From CAWAPS01 sp963783945 (GTDB lineage Bacteria; Actinomycetota; Acidimicrobiia; Acidimicrobiales; Palsa-688), in NCBI GenBank assembly GCA_963783945.1, contig CAWAPS010000005.1:496001-560000 (forward strand): DNA of 64,000 nucleotides. The letters are read 5' to 3'. Each line of letters opens with the position of its first letter. Within the stretch, counting starts at the first letter, position 1. Shown here piece after piece: positions 16,638 to 24,727 of this stretch. A program made the position numbers and the translations under genes. The notes under the pieces are model-generated. The model was not told the origin of the DNA and ran no database searches. It saw only the letters and a program-made list of their open reading frames with translations.

Positions 16638-17285
16638 CTACAGCGTCTCCAATCTCAATTGTTCTTCCAGGACGAGGATCCCGTCGATGGCGGGAGGGTC
16701 GATCCGGTCCGCCTCGGGCGCTTGGTTCAGCTCAAAGAGTCGGCCCTCGAGGGCGGCCTGGTATAGGCGGCCCTCGCTCGCGGCCAGGGCGTCCCAGCGG
16801 AGGCCCGCCATCTGGGCGGGGCGGGACCGGCCGAGCGCGGCCGCCGGCTCCGGATCAGTGGCGACCGCGCGCAGCGCCTGCGCGTAGCCGTCGATGTCGA
16901 ACGGGGTGACCATAATCCCGGCGGGCCCGCCCAGGGCATCCGGCGGCACCGGCAGGTCGACATCACGGAAGCCGATGTATTCGCCGGTCGAGTGGCCCAC
17001 CCCGGCCCGTACTGCAGCACCCTCGCCGCGGGTGGCGCGGCTGATGACGGTGAGGTCGACCTCGATCTGCTTGGCGAAGGCATCGACGGCGGAGGCAGTC
17101 CTGTCCACGCTGCCGTTGTCGACTACGACCAGCCGGACCGGCAGCAGCCAGTCGGTGATGATCCCGGCCAACTGCTCGACCGAAGGTCCGATGCGACGCT
17201 CCTGGTTGTAAGCGGGGATGACGAGATCGAGGGCGCCGCTGACGGGCCGGCTGGACGACCGCCCGAAGCTGCCGCCGCGGTGCAC
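16638..17285 (-). CDS. glycosyltransferase, apparent GT2/GT4 chimera
   Basis: 215 residues from GTG 17285. The N-terminal half is GT2-like: LDLVIPAYNQERRIGPSVEQL, VVVDNGSVDRT, RGEGAAVRAGVGHSTGEYIG, with the metal-binding FRDVDLP where family members have D-x-D. After DALGG the sequence jumps to a GT4-type C-terminal tail (GPAGIMVTPFDIDGYAQAL, AVATDPEPAAALG). Both halves are partial, as if a deletion removed the GT2 C-terminus and the GT4 N-terminus. The N-terminus may also be frameshifted: an upstream frame from about 17395 (MSSSNTLENKSRM) leads into WHFPIAEVHRGGS. The protein is probably inactive. It overlaps the operon of the NRPS. Confidence 0.65.
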   Translation of the reverse strand: MHRGGSFGRSSSRPVSGALDLVIPAYNQERRIGPSVEQLAGIITDWLLPVRLVVVDNGSVDRTASAVDAFAKQIEVDLTVISRATRGEGAAVRAGVGHSTGEYIGFRDVDLPVPPDALGGPAGIMVTPFDIDGYAQALRAVATDPEPAAALGRSRPAQMAGLRWDALAASEGRLYQAALEGRLFELNQAPEADRIDPPAIDGILVLEEQLRLETL

Positions 17286-18194
17286 CTCGGCGATGGGGAA
17301 ATGCCACCCGGTCGTGCCGGGGTCCGGTGGTCTCCCCGGCCGCCGGATCAGTAAACATCCTGCTCTTGTTTTCGAGAGTGTTCGAACTGCTCATCGGTTC
17401 TCCAGGTCGCGGTCGATGCGGGGGCACCGCCTCGCCGAGACGAGGTGCCGCTTACACACGAACTGTCGGCATCGGGCGCTCGTGACTTTTGACCGTTGGC
17501 GACACGGTTCTGGCATCTGGCGACAATCAGGCGTCGGATCGCGAAGAATCACCTCAACGCACGTTGGCTTGGCATGGAAGCCGGATCGACCTAGAGGCGG
17601 CTTGGCGGGGCCGAGGCGCTTACAGTCGTCCTGTTACATGCGGTGAGTTGTTCATTCCGTCCATCGGGTCGCACCGGTGCCCGGCGAGCTTCGCCGCCTC
17701 ATTCGACACGATGTGTCGGTAGCCCACAGTGTGGCGTTGCCGTTGGGCATGGCGCGTCTTTGCCTTGGAATCGTTTCTGGAGTTTGGTCACGACATACGG
17801 AATCCGTCATCTGGGCTATCAGAGCGGTCGATCTCCGGCAGGCTGTCCTCGCCGTAGAGGGGTTCGGCAACGCCGAAAGCGGCGCCAGACCGGCCGGGCC
17901 CACGCTCCCGTAGGCGGCGGTGAAGTCGAGGTGTCTGTCGCGATCGATGGGCTGCTGCTTGTCGACGAACAATCCGCTCGCGCCCGTGGCTTGTCGAGCG
18001 GCACTTCGGTGTCATGTCCCACTTGGATGTGACCGCGCTGTGAGGGATAGGGCTCGCTGGCCCTTCAGTTCTCCCGGCGTGGTGCCAGCGGCCTAGAGCC
18101 CGCGTGACACGGCGCGCCTGCCGGCGGGCAGGGCTTGCTCCCCACTCCCAGACCAGGCGGAGCACTCCGTGTGCTGTTGGGCGCTTGAACGAGG
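17286..18194. other. 909 bp with no supported gene
   Basis: Only the possible upstream extension of the glycosyltransferase (to about 17395, minus strand) can be read. Elsewhere all frames are short and compositionally shadow-like. The far end contains LKLWDEDHRPTRDL (minus strand, about 18225-18270), which belongs to the desaturase relic next door. Confidence 0.5.
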
Positions 18195-18653
18195 TCACGC
18201 GAGCGCGCGTTGGGGGTTGCGGTTGGCTTGGGTCAAGGTCACGAGTTGGCCGGTGGTCTTCATCCCAGAGCTTGAGGTGACGGCCCGAAGACCGTCTCGG
18301 ATCGAAACCGTCGGGACGCCGGCGAAGATTACGTTGGGGTCGTGGGCGCGCTGCAGGTTGTAGTTCGGGATCCGACTGTTGAGATGATGGACATGATGCA
18401 AACCGATGTTGGCGGTGAAGAACTGCAGCAGCGTCGGGAGCTTCAGATACGAGCTGCCACCCAGCGCCGCGACGGCGTAGCTCCACTCATCGTGGCGCTG
18501 CCAGTTGACGCTCTCAAACTGGTGCTGGACGTAGAACAGCCAGATGCCGACAGAGCCCGCCAACAACGCCGGTGGTGCCCACACGATAAGCAGGTCCTCC
18601 CAGCCGATCAGCCACCACAACGCGGCGACGTAGTTCGGGCGCGTCGGACCGGC
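18195..18653 (-). pseudogene. fatty acid desaturase, C-terminal relic
   Basis: About 150 residues of a membrane fatty-acid desaturase: NYVAALWWLIGWEDLLIVW (helix), FYVQHQFESVNW, then GLHHVHHLNSRIPNYNLQRA, holding the second and third histidine boxes (HQFE and HHVHH). The first histidine box and first transmembrane pair are absent, with a TGA just upstream near 18665. A shift before the C-terminus moves LKLWDEDHR into another frame. Complete relatives are ~350 residues and introduce a double bond into acyl chains. This copy cannot be active. Confidence 0.7.
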
Positions 18654-18695
18654 GCGCGCCGCGTGTAAGGGGGCAGATCAGCGATGGCCGTCCTT

Positions 18696-19400
18696 CTAGA
18701 TCAAGAGGGTGCCGGCGATGGCGGCTTGGGCAACGGCGGTCAGGAGCAGGTTGTGGTTGCGGGCGTGGCTGCGTAGCCGGTTGAACGCCTCGGCCAGATC
18801 GACGCCGTCACGTTCGGAGATGACGCCTTTGGCTTGTTCGATCACGATCCGGCTGGACAGCGCCCCGGCGAGCTGCTCGTTGATGCGTTGGGTCTCGCTG
18901 CCGGCACGGTGTTGCAGGACGCTGATGGTGGCCAGGTCGGCGAAGGCGCGGGCGACGATCACGTCGCGTTCGTTCATCGGGGTCTCCTCGGCGTGAAACA
19001 GGTTCATGGCGCCGATCGTCTTGTCCCGCAGCCGCAGCGGCAACGCGAACGCCGAGCGGAATCCTGCCTCGAGCGCGACCGTGGCGAAGCGCGGCCAGCG
19101 TCCGGTGCCGGCGCGCAGGGGCTCGTGCTCGACCTGCTCGCCGGTGCGGTAGGCGTCCAGGCAGGGCCCTTCTTGGGTTTGCAGCTCGAAGACCTCCAGC
19201 ACCCGCATCGCTTCGCTGGAAGAGGCCACTAGGCGCAGCTCACCGTCGGGGGAGGCGAGCATCACGCCGGCGGCGGCAACCCCGAGCAGGTCCACGCATC
19301 GGTCGGCCAGGCCGGTCAACAGGTCCACCACGTCGTAGTCGTCGACCAGCGTGTCGGCCATCTCTACCAGCGATCGGACCAGGGACTCCTCTCGAGACAT
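18696..19400 (-). CDS. GAF-ANTAR domain regulator
   Basis: 234 residues from ATG 19400, preceded by an excellent GGGGAGG at about 7 nt. The GAF domain occupies residues about 15-160 (VDLLGVAAAGVMLASPDG, LELQTQEGPCLDAYRTGE-like region, RSAFALPLRLRDKTIGAMNLF). The C-terminal ANTAR domain (SSRIVIEQAKGVISERDGVD, AFNRLRSHARNHN) binds dual hexaloop terminators in nascent RNA to cause antitermination in known members. A ligand or redox signal would be sensed by GAF. A paralogue lies 116 bp upstream in the same orientation, and a third GAF relic is at 52.5 kb. Confidence 0.9.
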   Translation of the reverse strand: MSREESLVRSLVEMADTLVDDYDVVDLLTGLADRCVDLLGVAAAGVMLASPDGELRLVASSSEAMRVLEVFELQTQEGPCLDAYRTGEQVEHEPLRAGTGRWPRFATVALEAGFRSAFALPLRLRDKTIGAMNLFHAEETPMNERDVIVARAFADLATISVLQHRAGSETQRINEQLAGALSSRIVIEQAKGVISERDGVDLAEAFNRLRSHARNHNLLLTAVAQAAIAGTLLI

Positions 19401-19516
19401 CGCCAACCTCCCCTGCTCAAAGCGCCGAGGCGACGGGGTCCCGGTCGCTGGGCGCCCGCTCAAGGCCGGACGCCCCCGTTCATGGTACCTCCGCAGGTTT
19501 GGTACGAGAAGTCCTA

Positions 19517-20209
19517 TCACTCGAGGCGCAGCGTGTGGGCCACCACGTCTCGGGCCACGTCGCCGAGTAGGCGGTCGTGGCCGAAGGCGTAGGCCCGCAG
19601 GCGGATGAGCGCTTCGGTCACGCTCACCCCGAGCTGCACCGATACCATCCCCGCCGCGTTCTGAACCACGAAGTGGAAGTCGGCGCCCACTTCCAGCTCG
19701 TCGGCCAGGACGCCTGCTGGCGCGTGGGCCTGCGCCTCGAGCACCCATCGGGCGGCCACGTCGGCCATCACCAACGCATCGGCGTGCTGGTCGTCGCTGA
19801 GGGGTCCCGGCCGGTCCCGGTACAGGTTGAGGGCGCCGAGCCGGACCGTGCCCACCCGCAGCGGGAACCCGAACACGGCGCGCACGCCCGCCTCGACAGC
19901 CGGTGGCGTAAACCCCCACCACCGGGGGATGGTCGGATCGGCCAGGTCGGGTTCGGCCACCACACGGTCATGGTGGAAGGCGTCCACACACGGCCCCTCG
20001 CCCAGCCCGTACTGCAAGTCCTCAATCAGCGCGCTGACCTCGTTAGTGGTACACACCGACCCCTGGGGCACGTCGCCCGACATCAGCATGATCCCCGCCC
20101 CGCTCATCCCGACGATCTCGGCGCTCACCTCACAAACACGAGCCGAGGACCGCCCGCCGTCACCAGCCGGCAGCTGTGCCAAGATGCGCCGCAGCCTTTC
20201 GCCCGCCAC
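19517..20209 (-). CDS. GAF-ANTAR domain regulator (paralogue)
   Basis: 230 residues starting MAGERLRRILAQLPAG. GAF core SAEIVGMSGAGIMLMSGD, LQYGLGEGPCVDAFHHDR, RAVFGFPLRVGTVRLGALNLYRDRPG. The C-terminal helical ANTAR-like part (HFVVQNAAGMVSVQLGVSVTEALIRLRAYAFGHDR) keeps the two-helix pattern, but the aromatic and alanine positions are less typical than in its neighbour. Divergence between the two is high, so the tandem pair is old. Targets are not visible. Confidence 0.85.
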   Translation of the reverse strand: MAGERLRRILAQLPAGDGGRSSARVCEVSAEIVGMSGAGIMLMSGDVPQGSVCTTNEVSALIEDLQYGLGEGPCVDAFHHDRVVAEPDLADPTIPRWWGFTPPAVEAGVRAVFGFPLRVGTVRLGALNLYRDRPGPLSDDQHADALVMADVAARWVLEAQAHAPAGVLADELEVGADFHFVVQNAAGMVSVQLGVSVTEALIRLRAYAFGHDRLLGDVARDVVAHTLRLE

Positions 20210-21038
20210 TCAGCCGCCTCGAGTCCATCTTGAAGCACGTGGCGACCTCCAGATCACCACGCCACCCTGACGGTCCACACCGGCCTCCTTGACTTCACCA
20301 AAGGGAGCGTCAACGGGGACTGGATCGAACGGGCGCCCAAAGCTGAGGCAGCGAGCCTCTCCCGATGACGTTACCACTCCCGCCGCCCCACAGCACCAGC
20401 TCCACCGGATCAGCCTTCGCGAGGGCAGCAGAGGCGATGGGGAAACGCCCCCATCCGACGCGTCACCCGGGACCAGCGACGAGATCGTGCAAAGTGGGTC
20501 AGCCCGCCCGAAACGACCGGTACTCCCCCCTCCGACGTCCCTCAGGGTGTCTGAGCCGAATGTGCAAGGAGAACGCCGCCTGAAGGGTCGCCCAGACCGC
20601 CAGGTATGAGGGACGCCAAGAAGTCAGGGTCCGTCCAACGCTGCGTACTTTCTCAAGCGTCCGTCGAATATCCGGTGCGAACCGTCACACGCGGAGGTGC
20701 CTGATCCACAGGGGCTCGGCAGGGGACCGGATTATCTCCGGAATGCGCGTTCTCGCCCACGGTCCTGCTACAACGCTTTGCGAGATGACTCGACTGGCCG
20801 CATCGAAGTCCATGCCGTCGAGGGACACGGTTGATTATGGTTGGCCGTGACGGACGAGCGAGGGGCCAGCTCACCGCCAAGCGCAGCGGGTGCTGTCGAT
20901 GGTCTCCGAGTCGCACAAACGTGATTACCAGCGCTTACGGGTTCCGCCTGGAATGTCGCCTTCTCGGCTGTACTGGCGCTGCAACGTGCCTGCTTTCAGC
21001 AACACTCTCCACAGCAACGGAACGCTGCTTGCCGCGCG
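20210..21038. other. 829 bp with no supported gene
   Basis: Between the GAF-ANTAR pair and mreB, both on the minus strand. Frames of 70-120 codons exist, but none shows a family motif, plausible ribosome site or consistent codon bias. No strong hairpin was noticed. Confidence 0.45.
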
Positions 21039-22094
21039 TCATCGGTTCTTCGATGAGATCAGGACGCCATTGAGCACGTCGAACTCCTCGAGGCACCGAC
21101 CGCCGCCCATGACTACGGACTGCAGAGGATTGTCCGGGATCTGCACGGAGATGCCGGTCTCGGCGGCCAGGCGGACGGCGAGCCCATGCAGGAGAGCGCC
21201 CCCGCCGGTCAAGAACAGGCCCTGCACCATGATGTCGGCGGCCAGCTCGGGCGGCATCTGATCCAGTGTGGACCTAACCGCGTCAACCACGGCCGACACC
21301 TGCTCTTCGATGGCGTCGCGGATCTCCTCGCTGGTGGTGACGATCGTCTTGGGGAGACCCGTAGTGAGGTCCCGGCCGCGAACTTCGGCGTACAGCTCCT
21401 CTTCAAGGGGGCAAGCGGAACCGAAGGCGATCTTGATCTGTTCCGCGGTTCGCTCGCCGACTGCCAAGCTGTCCTCCTTCTTGACGAACTGGATGATGGC
21501 TTGGTCCATCTCGTCGCCGCCGATGCGTACCGACTTGCTAGTGACGATTCCTCCCAACGAGATGACCGCCACCTCAGTGGTTCCACCACCAATGTCGACG
21601 ACCATATTTCCGGTCGGCTCATGAACTGGTAGCCCGACACCGATGGCGGCGGCCATTGGCTCCTCGAGAATGAACACCGGCTTGCGCGCCCCGGCCGATT
21701 CTGCCACTTCCCGCACGGCCCGCTGTTCGACCCCGGTGATCCCGGAGGGGACGCAGATGACCGTCCGGGGCCTGACCAACCGCCGGGAGCCCGTCACCCG
21801 GCGGATGAAGTAGGCCAGCATCTTCTCGCAGAGGTCGAAATCGGCGATCACTCCGTCGCGCAGCGGCCGGATGGCATGGATGTGGCTCGGTGTGCGGCCG
21901 ATCATGCGCTTGGCCTCCCCACCCACGGCCAACAGCCGATTGTCCCTGGTATCGACGGCAACCACCGACGAGTCATTGAGCACGATGCCACAACCGCGCA
22001 CATACACCAAGGTGTTGGCTGTCCCGAGATCCACGGCCACATCCCGGCTGAAGGCGCCGGCGAAACGGTTGGCAGACACGAGCTCGGCTTCCAC
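21039..22094 (-). CDS. mreB: MreB/Mbl-family actin-like protein
   Basis: Up to 351 residues, close to the usual ~340. Actin-fold motifs: phosphate 1 VAVDLGTANTLVYV, phosphate 2 VVDIGGGTTEVAVISLGG, adenosine loop LTGGGALLHGL. EEPMAAAIGVGLPV and the C-terminal VVMGGGRCLEEF are typical of MreB. The protein forms membrane-bound filaments that guide wall synthesis. The first codon GTG 22094 lacks a Shine-Dalgarno sequence. GTG 22079 (VSANRFAGAFSRD) has GGAAG upstream and matches other MreB starts better. The usual mreC, mreD and pbp2 neighbours are missing, so this may be an accessory copy. Confidence 0.9.
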   Translation of the reverse strand: MEAELVSANRFAGAFSRDVAVDLGTANTLVYVRGCGIVLNDSSVVAVDTRDNRLLAVGGEAKRMIGRTPSHIHAIRPLRDGVIADFDLCEKMLAYFIRRVTGSRRLVRPRTVICVPSGITGVEQRAVREVAESAGARKPVFILEEPMAAAIGVGLPVHEPTGNMVVDIGGGTTEVAVISLGGIVTSKSVRIGGDEMDQAIIQFVKKEDSLAVGERTAEQIKIAFGSACPLEEELYAEVRGRDLTTGLPKTIVTTSEEIRDAIEEQVSAVVDAVRSTLDQMPPELAADIMVQGLFLTGGGALLHGLAVRLAAETGISVQIPDNPLQSVVMGGGRCLEEFDVLNGVLISSKNR

Positions 22095-23158
22095 TTAGAG
22101 TTTCGGAGGTAAGCCTTTCCGGGGTCTAACCGCCCACAGCCAGTCATTCGCCTATTCGTGTGCGGAAGAAGAGTGCGTTCCGTGCCGTTCTGGCGCGACG
22201 CCTTTGATCCTGACTCCGATGTTTCGGGCGCGTCGTTCTGGGGCGTGCAAGAGCGGAGGGTCGCCGAATCGGTCCCTCCTGTCCTCAGATCAGATCGCCG
22301 GCGCACGCCTCCCGTGTCGACCAGGAATACCAGGCACAGACCGAGCCGGAGACGATGGTCGGGGTCCGAGGCGAGAGGTTGCGCTCCGGCCAGACAGATG
22401 ACCCCGCATCAGCTGCGCCTGGTCGTTGGGCCATGCATACACTGCCCACTAGAAACTCCCGTGTCTGCCAGGATCGCTAACCTAACGCCGAAGTCTGGGG
22501 TTCCGGTCGGTGCCTGCCAAATCTCCCGGCGCTATGGCGGGCGCAATAACTCAAAAAGGGCTTCTTGCATGCGACAGGAGTGCCAGGAAGTGCTAGAGTC
22601 AAATACAAGAGAGGAGGGCGATGTGAACGCACAGAGCTCATCCGTTGAGGTTGGCCCGCCCGATTGAGTTGGACCTTGGCAGTGATCACGTCAGGTGATT
22701 TCCGCTGAGGTCGCACACCGAACGTCATCGGTACCAGTTCGTCGACTAGAACCGGCCCAATGTCCGAGCTGCGCTGCTGCGCACGCCTGAGACGAGGCGG
22801 TCCCACCCGTGCGAGCGGAACCGGGACGATGACGGGCACAAAGAAGCGTTAACGACAGAAGGGCGATCCTACGAGGTCGTCTTTTTGTCTGTCAGAACTC
22901 AAGTCGCAAGGGGGGAGAGGTGAGGCACTGCTTCCCCGGAACGATCCTCTTTCGCGTCGCCCTGCCCTGGCCATGCCCGTTCGGAATGGACCCCCATGGC
23001 ATCGCCAACCTCGACGGCCACGAAAGAACCCTCCGGGCCGGGCGATTACCGCGTTAGGCGACAACTGAATGGGCTGACCGGGTTCGGCCAACGACTGGCG
23101 ATCACGCCCAGACGTAGCTGTCCTTTTCGCCGGTTGTAGCGGTGGAGATGTAAAACGA
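22095..23158. other. 1.06 kb with no supported gene
   Basis: No family-like protein. The only notable signal is a strong ribosome site (GAGGAGGGCGAT) before GTG 22623, which opens only 14 codons (MNAQSSSVEVGPPD), perhaps the start of a gene lost by deletion. Confidence 0.4.
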
Positions 23159-23215
23159 GAACCGCCGCCCATGTCGGGCGGCGGCGCCTCGCTCTGCGAG
23201 GCAGATCGGCGGTTC
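23159..23215 (+). ncRNA. three-way-junction RNA structure (candidate)
   Basis: Outer stem GAACCGCC (23159-23166) pairs perfectly with GGCGGTTC (23208-23215). Inside are hairpin GCCC-atgtc-GGGC (23167-23179) and hairpin GCCTCG-ctctg-CGAGGC (23186-23202). The compact fold ends two bases before the GTG of the receiver-domain remnant. The orientation is assigned by that gene. It could be a leader structure or part of a terminator. No known RNA class was recognised. Confidence 0.4.
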
Positions 23216-23217
23216 CT

Positions 23218-23485
23218 GTGGGAACTATCACTACGTCGACAGCCTCCGCCGATCCCAGCGTTAGCTCAGAATTCGACTTCGATGTCCGAGTCGTGGTGAT
23301 CGATGATCGCCACGATCGTCGTCAACTCATGAGTTACGTCGTGGGCCAGGCTGGTGACGACGTGAGCGTGGTGGGATATACGCGAAGGCCCAGTCAGCGC
23401 GGTGCAGGCGGTTGACCAACTAAAGGCGAATACAGCGGTCCTTGAGATTCAATCCTCTGGCGGTGAACAGCCGATCACATTCTAA
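23218..23485 (+). pseudogene. response-regulator receiver domain remnant
   Basis: From GTG 23218 the frame gives FDVRVVVIDDRHDRRQLMSYV and GDDVSVVGY. A shift near 23380 then continues as REGPVSAVQAVDQLKANTAV and VLEIQSSGG, ending at TAA 23485. This follows the first half of a CheY-like receiver: acidic pair IDD, then the beta-3 strand VLEIQ, where the phospho-accepting Asp is replaced by Glu. No output domain follows. It is short and frameshifted, so probably not functional. Confidence 0.55.
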
Positions 23486-23542
23486 TGGTCGTGGTTGACC
23501 GGGCCCTCTAAGAAAGGGGAAAACGGCAACCCCGTGAAGGCG

Positions 23543-23613
23543 TGAGCGGCGATGCGTTTTTCATTGCCGCTCAGCGCGGGGGCCCCCGGGAAGCCTAAGT
23601 CCGGGGGTCCCCC
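23543..23613. other. tandem strong hairpins
   Basis: Hairpin A: TGAGCGGCGATG (23543-23554), 7-nt loop, CATTGCCGCTCA (23562-23573), 12 bp with one G-T pair. Hairpin B: GGGGGCCCCCGG (23578-23589), 11-nt loop, then CCGGGGG-t-CCCCC (23601-23613) with one bulged T. A small GGGG-N10-CCCC hairpin precedes them near 23516-23535. Possible uses are a bidirectional terminator, a structured leader of the HTH gene at 23668, or a DNA-level origin or transfer site. Confidence 0.5.
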
Positions 23614-23667
23614 CACCACTCACGAGGACGCCGCTTATCTGGGCCGGACTGTCCTCAAGTTGTCCGT

Positions 23668-23976
23668 ATGCGGGAAATGGACGAAGACGTCTGCGAGTGG
23701 GTGACGTTTGCTGAGGCCGGTCGCCGACTCGGTATGTCGGGACAGACCTTCTCTGCGCTCGCCAAGGCCGAGGGTATCGAAGTGCGGCCTCGAGGCCGGC
23801 AACCCGGCGTGAACTGGCGGAGCGTCGAAGCGTTCATTGCCCGCTCGAGATCACGGCTCCGATGGAAAGGGCCATGCGCCAGGTCGACCGAAGCGAACCT
23901 CCGCTCGGTGTGGCGAAGATGGACCGGGTGCGCGAGCGTTTCGGCTGGTCGGATCACGACCTGGCCGACGCTCTAG
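23668..23976 (+). CDS. excisionase-like HTH protein, N-terminal part
   Basis: The first ~65 residues form a MerR-like HTH: CEWVTFAEAGRRLGMSGQTF, SALAKAEGIEVRPRGRQPG, VNWRSVEAFIARSR. After ARSR the frame stops looking coded. The natural continuation (ITAPMERAMRQVDRSEPP) is in the frame of the next entry, which suggests one ~220-residue protein with two HTH domains broken by a single-base shift near 23850. It follows the tandem hairpins by 55 bp. It is a DNA-binding protein of unknown target. Confidence 0.55.
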   Translation: MREMDEDVCEWVTFAEAGRRLGMSGQTFSALAKAEGIEVRPRGRQPGVNWRSVEAFIARSRSRLRWKGPCARSTEANLRSVWRRWTGCASVSAGRITTWPTL

Positions 23977-24335
23977 GGGTCGACTGGTCGCAGGTGTCTA
24001 TGTATCGGGTCTACGGGGTGCCCGATCGGCATGTCAGCAGGCTTCGCCGGCTGGCCCAGATGTCTCTCGAGGAGGTGCGGGACACCTCGGCGGCGCATGC
24101 CGCGGGAGGGGAGCGGGACGCCGCGGTAGCTCAGCCCGTTGTTGTGACTACGGGAGCGCTTGGGGGTCGAGCCTCCCGCGGCGACCGAATCGTTGTACCC
24201 CGAACAGGGCGGCCTAAACTAAACCGACGATCGGGCTGGGGCCGTGCCGGGACCCGCCACCCTGGCGACTTGGGACTGCGCACCCAGTCCAAGTCTGTAT
24301 TGGCCCAGCCCCGAGTTTTTGCGAGCCCTGAGTGA
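23862..24335 (+). CDS. second HTH domain (Cro/C1-like), probably same gene as 23668
   Basis: 157 residues from ATG 23862. MDRVRERFGWSDHDLADALGVDWSQVSMYRVYGVPDRH is a clear helix-turn-helix, and LRRLAQMSLEEV follows. The remaining ~80 residues are low in recognisable structure. It overlaps the previous frame by 115 bp, too much for two genes. A frameshifted single gene is more likely. A very strong hairpin at 24360-24414 lies 24 bp after its stop and could be its terminator. Confidence 0.55.
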   Translation: MERAMRQVDRSEPPLGVAKMDRVRERFGWSDHDLADALGVDWSQVSMYRVYGVPDRHVSRLRRLAQMSLEEVRDTSAAHAAGGERDAAVAQPVVVTTGALGGRASRGDRIVVPRTGRPKLNRRSGWGRAGTRHPGDLGLRTQSKSVLAQPRVFASPE

Positions 24336-24359
24336 CAACTGCTTAGTGACTGTACGAGT

Positions 24360-24414
24360 GCGGCCCCCTGGCTGCGATCCCAGGCGGTTGGGATCGCCGG
24401 TCGCAGGGGGCCGC
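24360..24414. terminator. long two-step hairpin downstream of the HTH gene
   Basis: Outer arms GCGGCCCCCTG (24360-24370) and CAGGGGGCCGC (24404-24414), 11 bp perfect. Inner arms GCGATCCCA (24374-24382) and TGGGATCGC (24389-24397), 9 bp perfect, 6-nt loop. The internal loop is asymmetric (3 against 6 nt). There is no T-tract, so it is either a high-GC terminator or a DNA hairpin site. Confidence 0.5.
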
Positions 24415-24664
24415 TGGCGACCGACGCAGCGTTGAGGAGTGCGTCGGCGGCTCTGCCAACCAGACTATGCGCTCCGCGAAGACGACGTCGGCCGCCGCGA
24501 CCTGCGGAGACCTGCCCCGCCGATGGAACAGTTGCTGACCGCGACGACCGACGACTCAGATCTACCCAGCAGGCTGCGTCCAAATCCGTTTACTGGAGCT
24601 CACCGACCGGATGCTCGGCCGAGGTGTTTTTTTGCAGCCTGCCCGCTCTAATCGACGCCACCTA

Positions 24665-24727
24665 GCTTTGGGTCGAGCACTGGAACGACGACCCAAGCCG
24701 TTCATCTGGCACACCGAAGCTGACAAC
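24665..24727 (+). mobile_element. IS630-family transposase C-terminal scrap
   Basis: About 20 codons: WVEHWNDDP, then after one shift KPFIWHTEADN. This is the highly conserved C-terminal motif of IS630 transposases (W-N-x-x-P-x-P-F-x-W-x-K-T-A-D). Nothing else of the element is visible. It abuts the broken P450 fragment on the other strand, whose reading frame ends inside this scrap. Confidence 0.6.

Noticed and set aside
22158..22667. 169-codon plus-strand frame after mreB
   Set aside because: No motif, poor start and Arg/Ser-rich composition. Only the short start with a good ribosome site at 22623 was noted.
23490..23620. Possible cyclic-di-GMP or cyclic-di-AMP riboswitch
   Set aside because: A GGGGAAAACGGCAACCCC-like stretch recalls riboswitch sequence, but the required conserved cores are not present. 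Kept only as unassigned hairpins.
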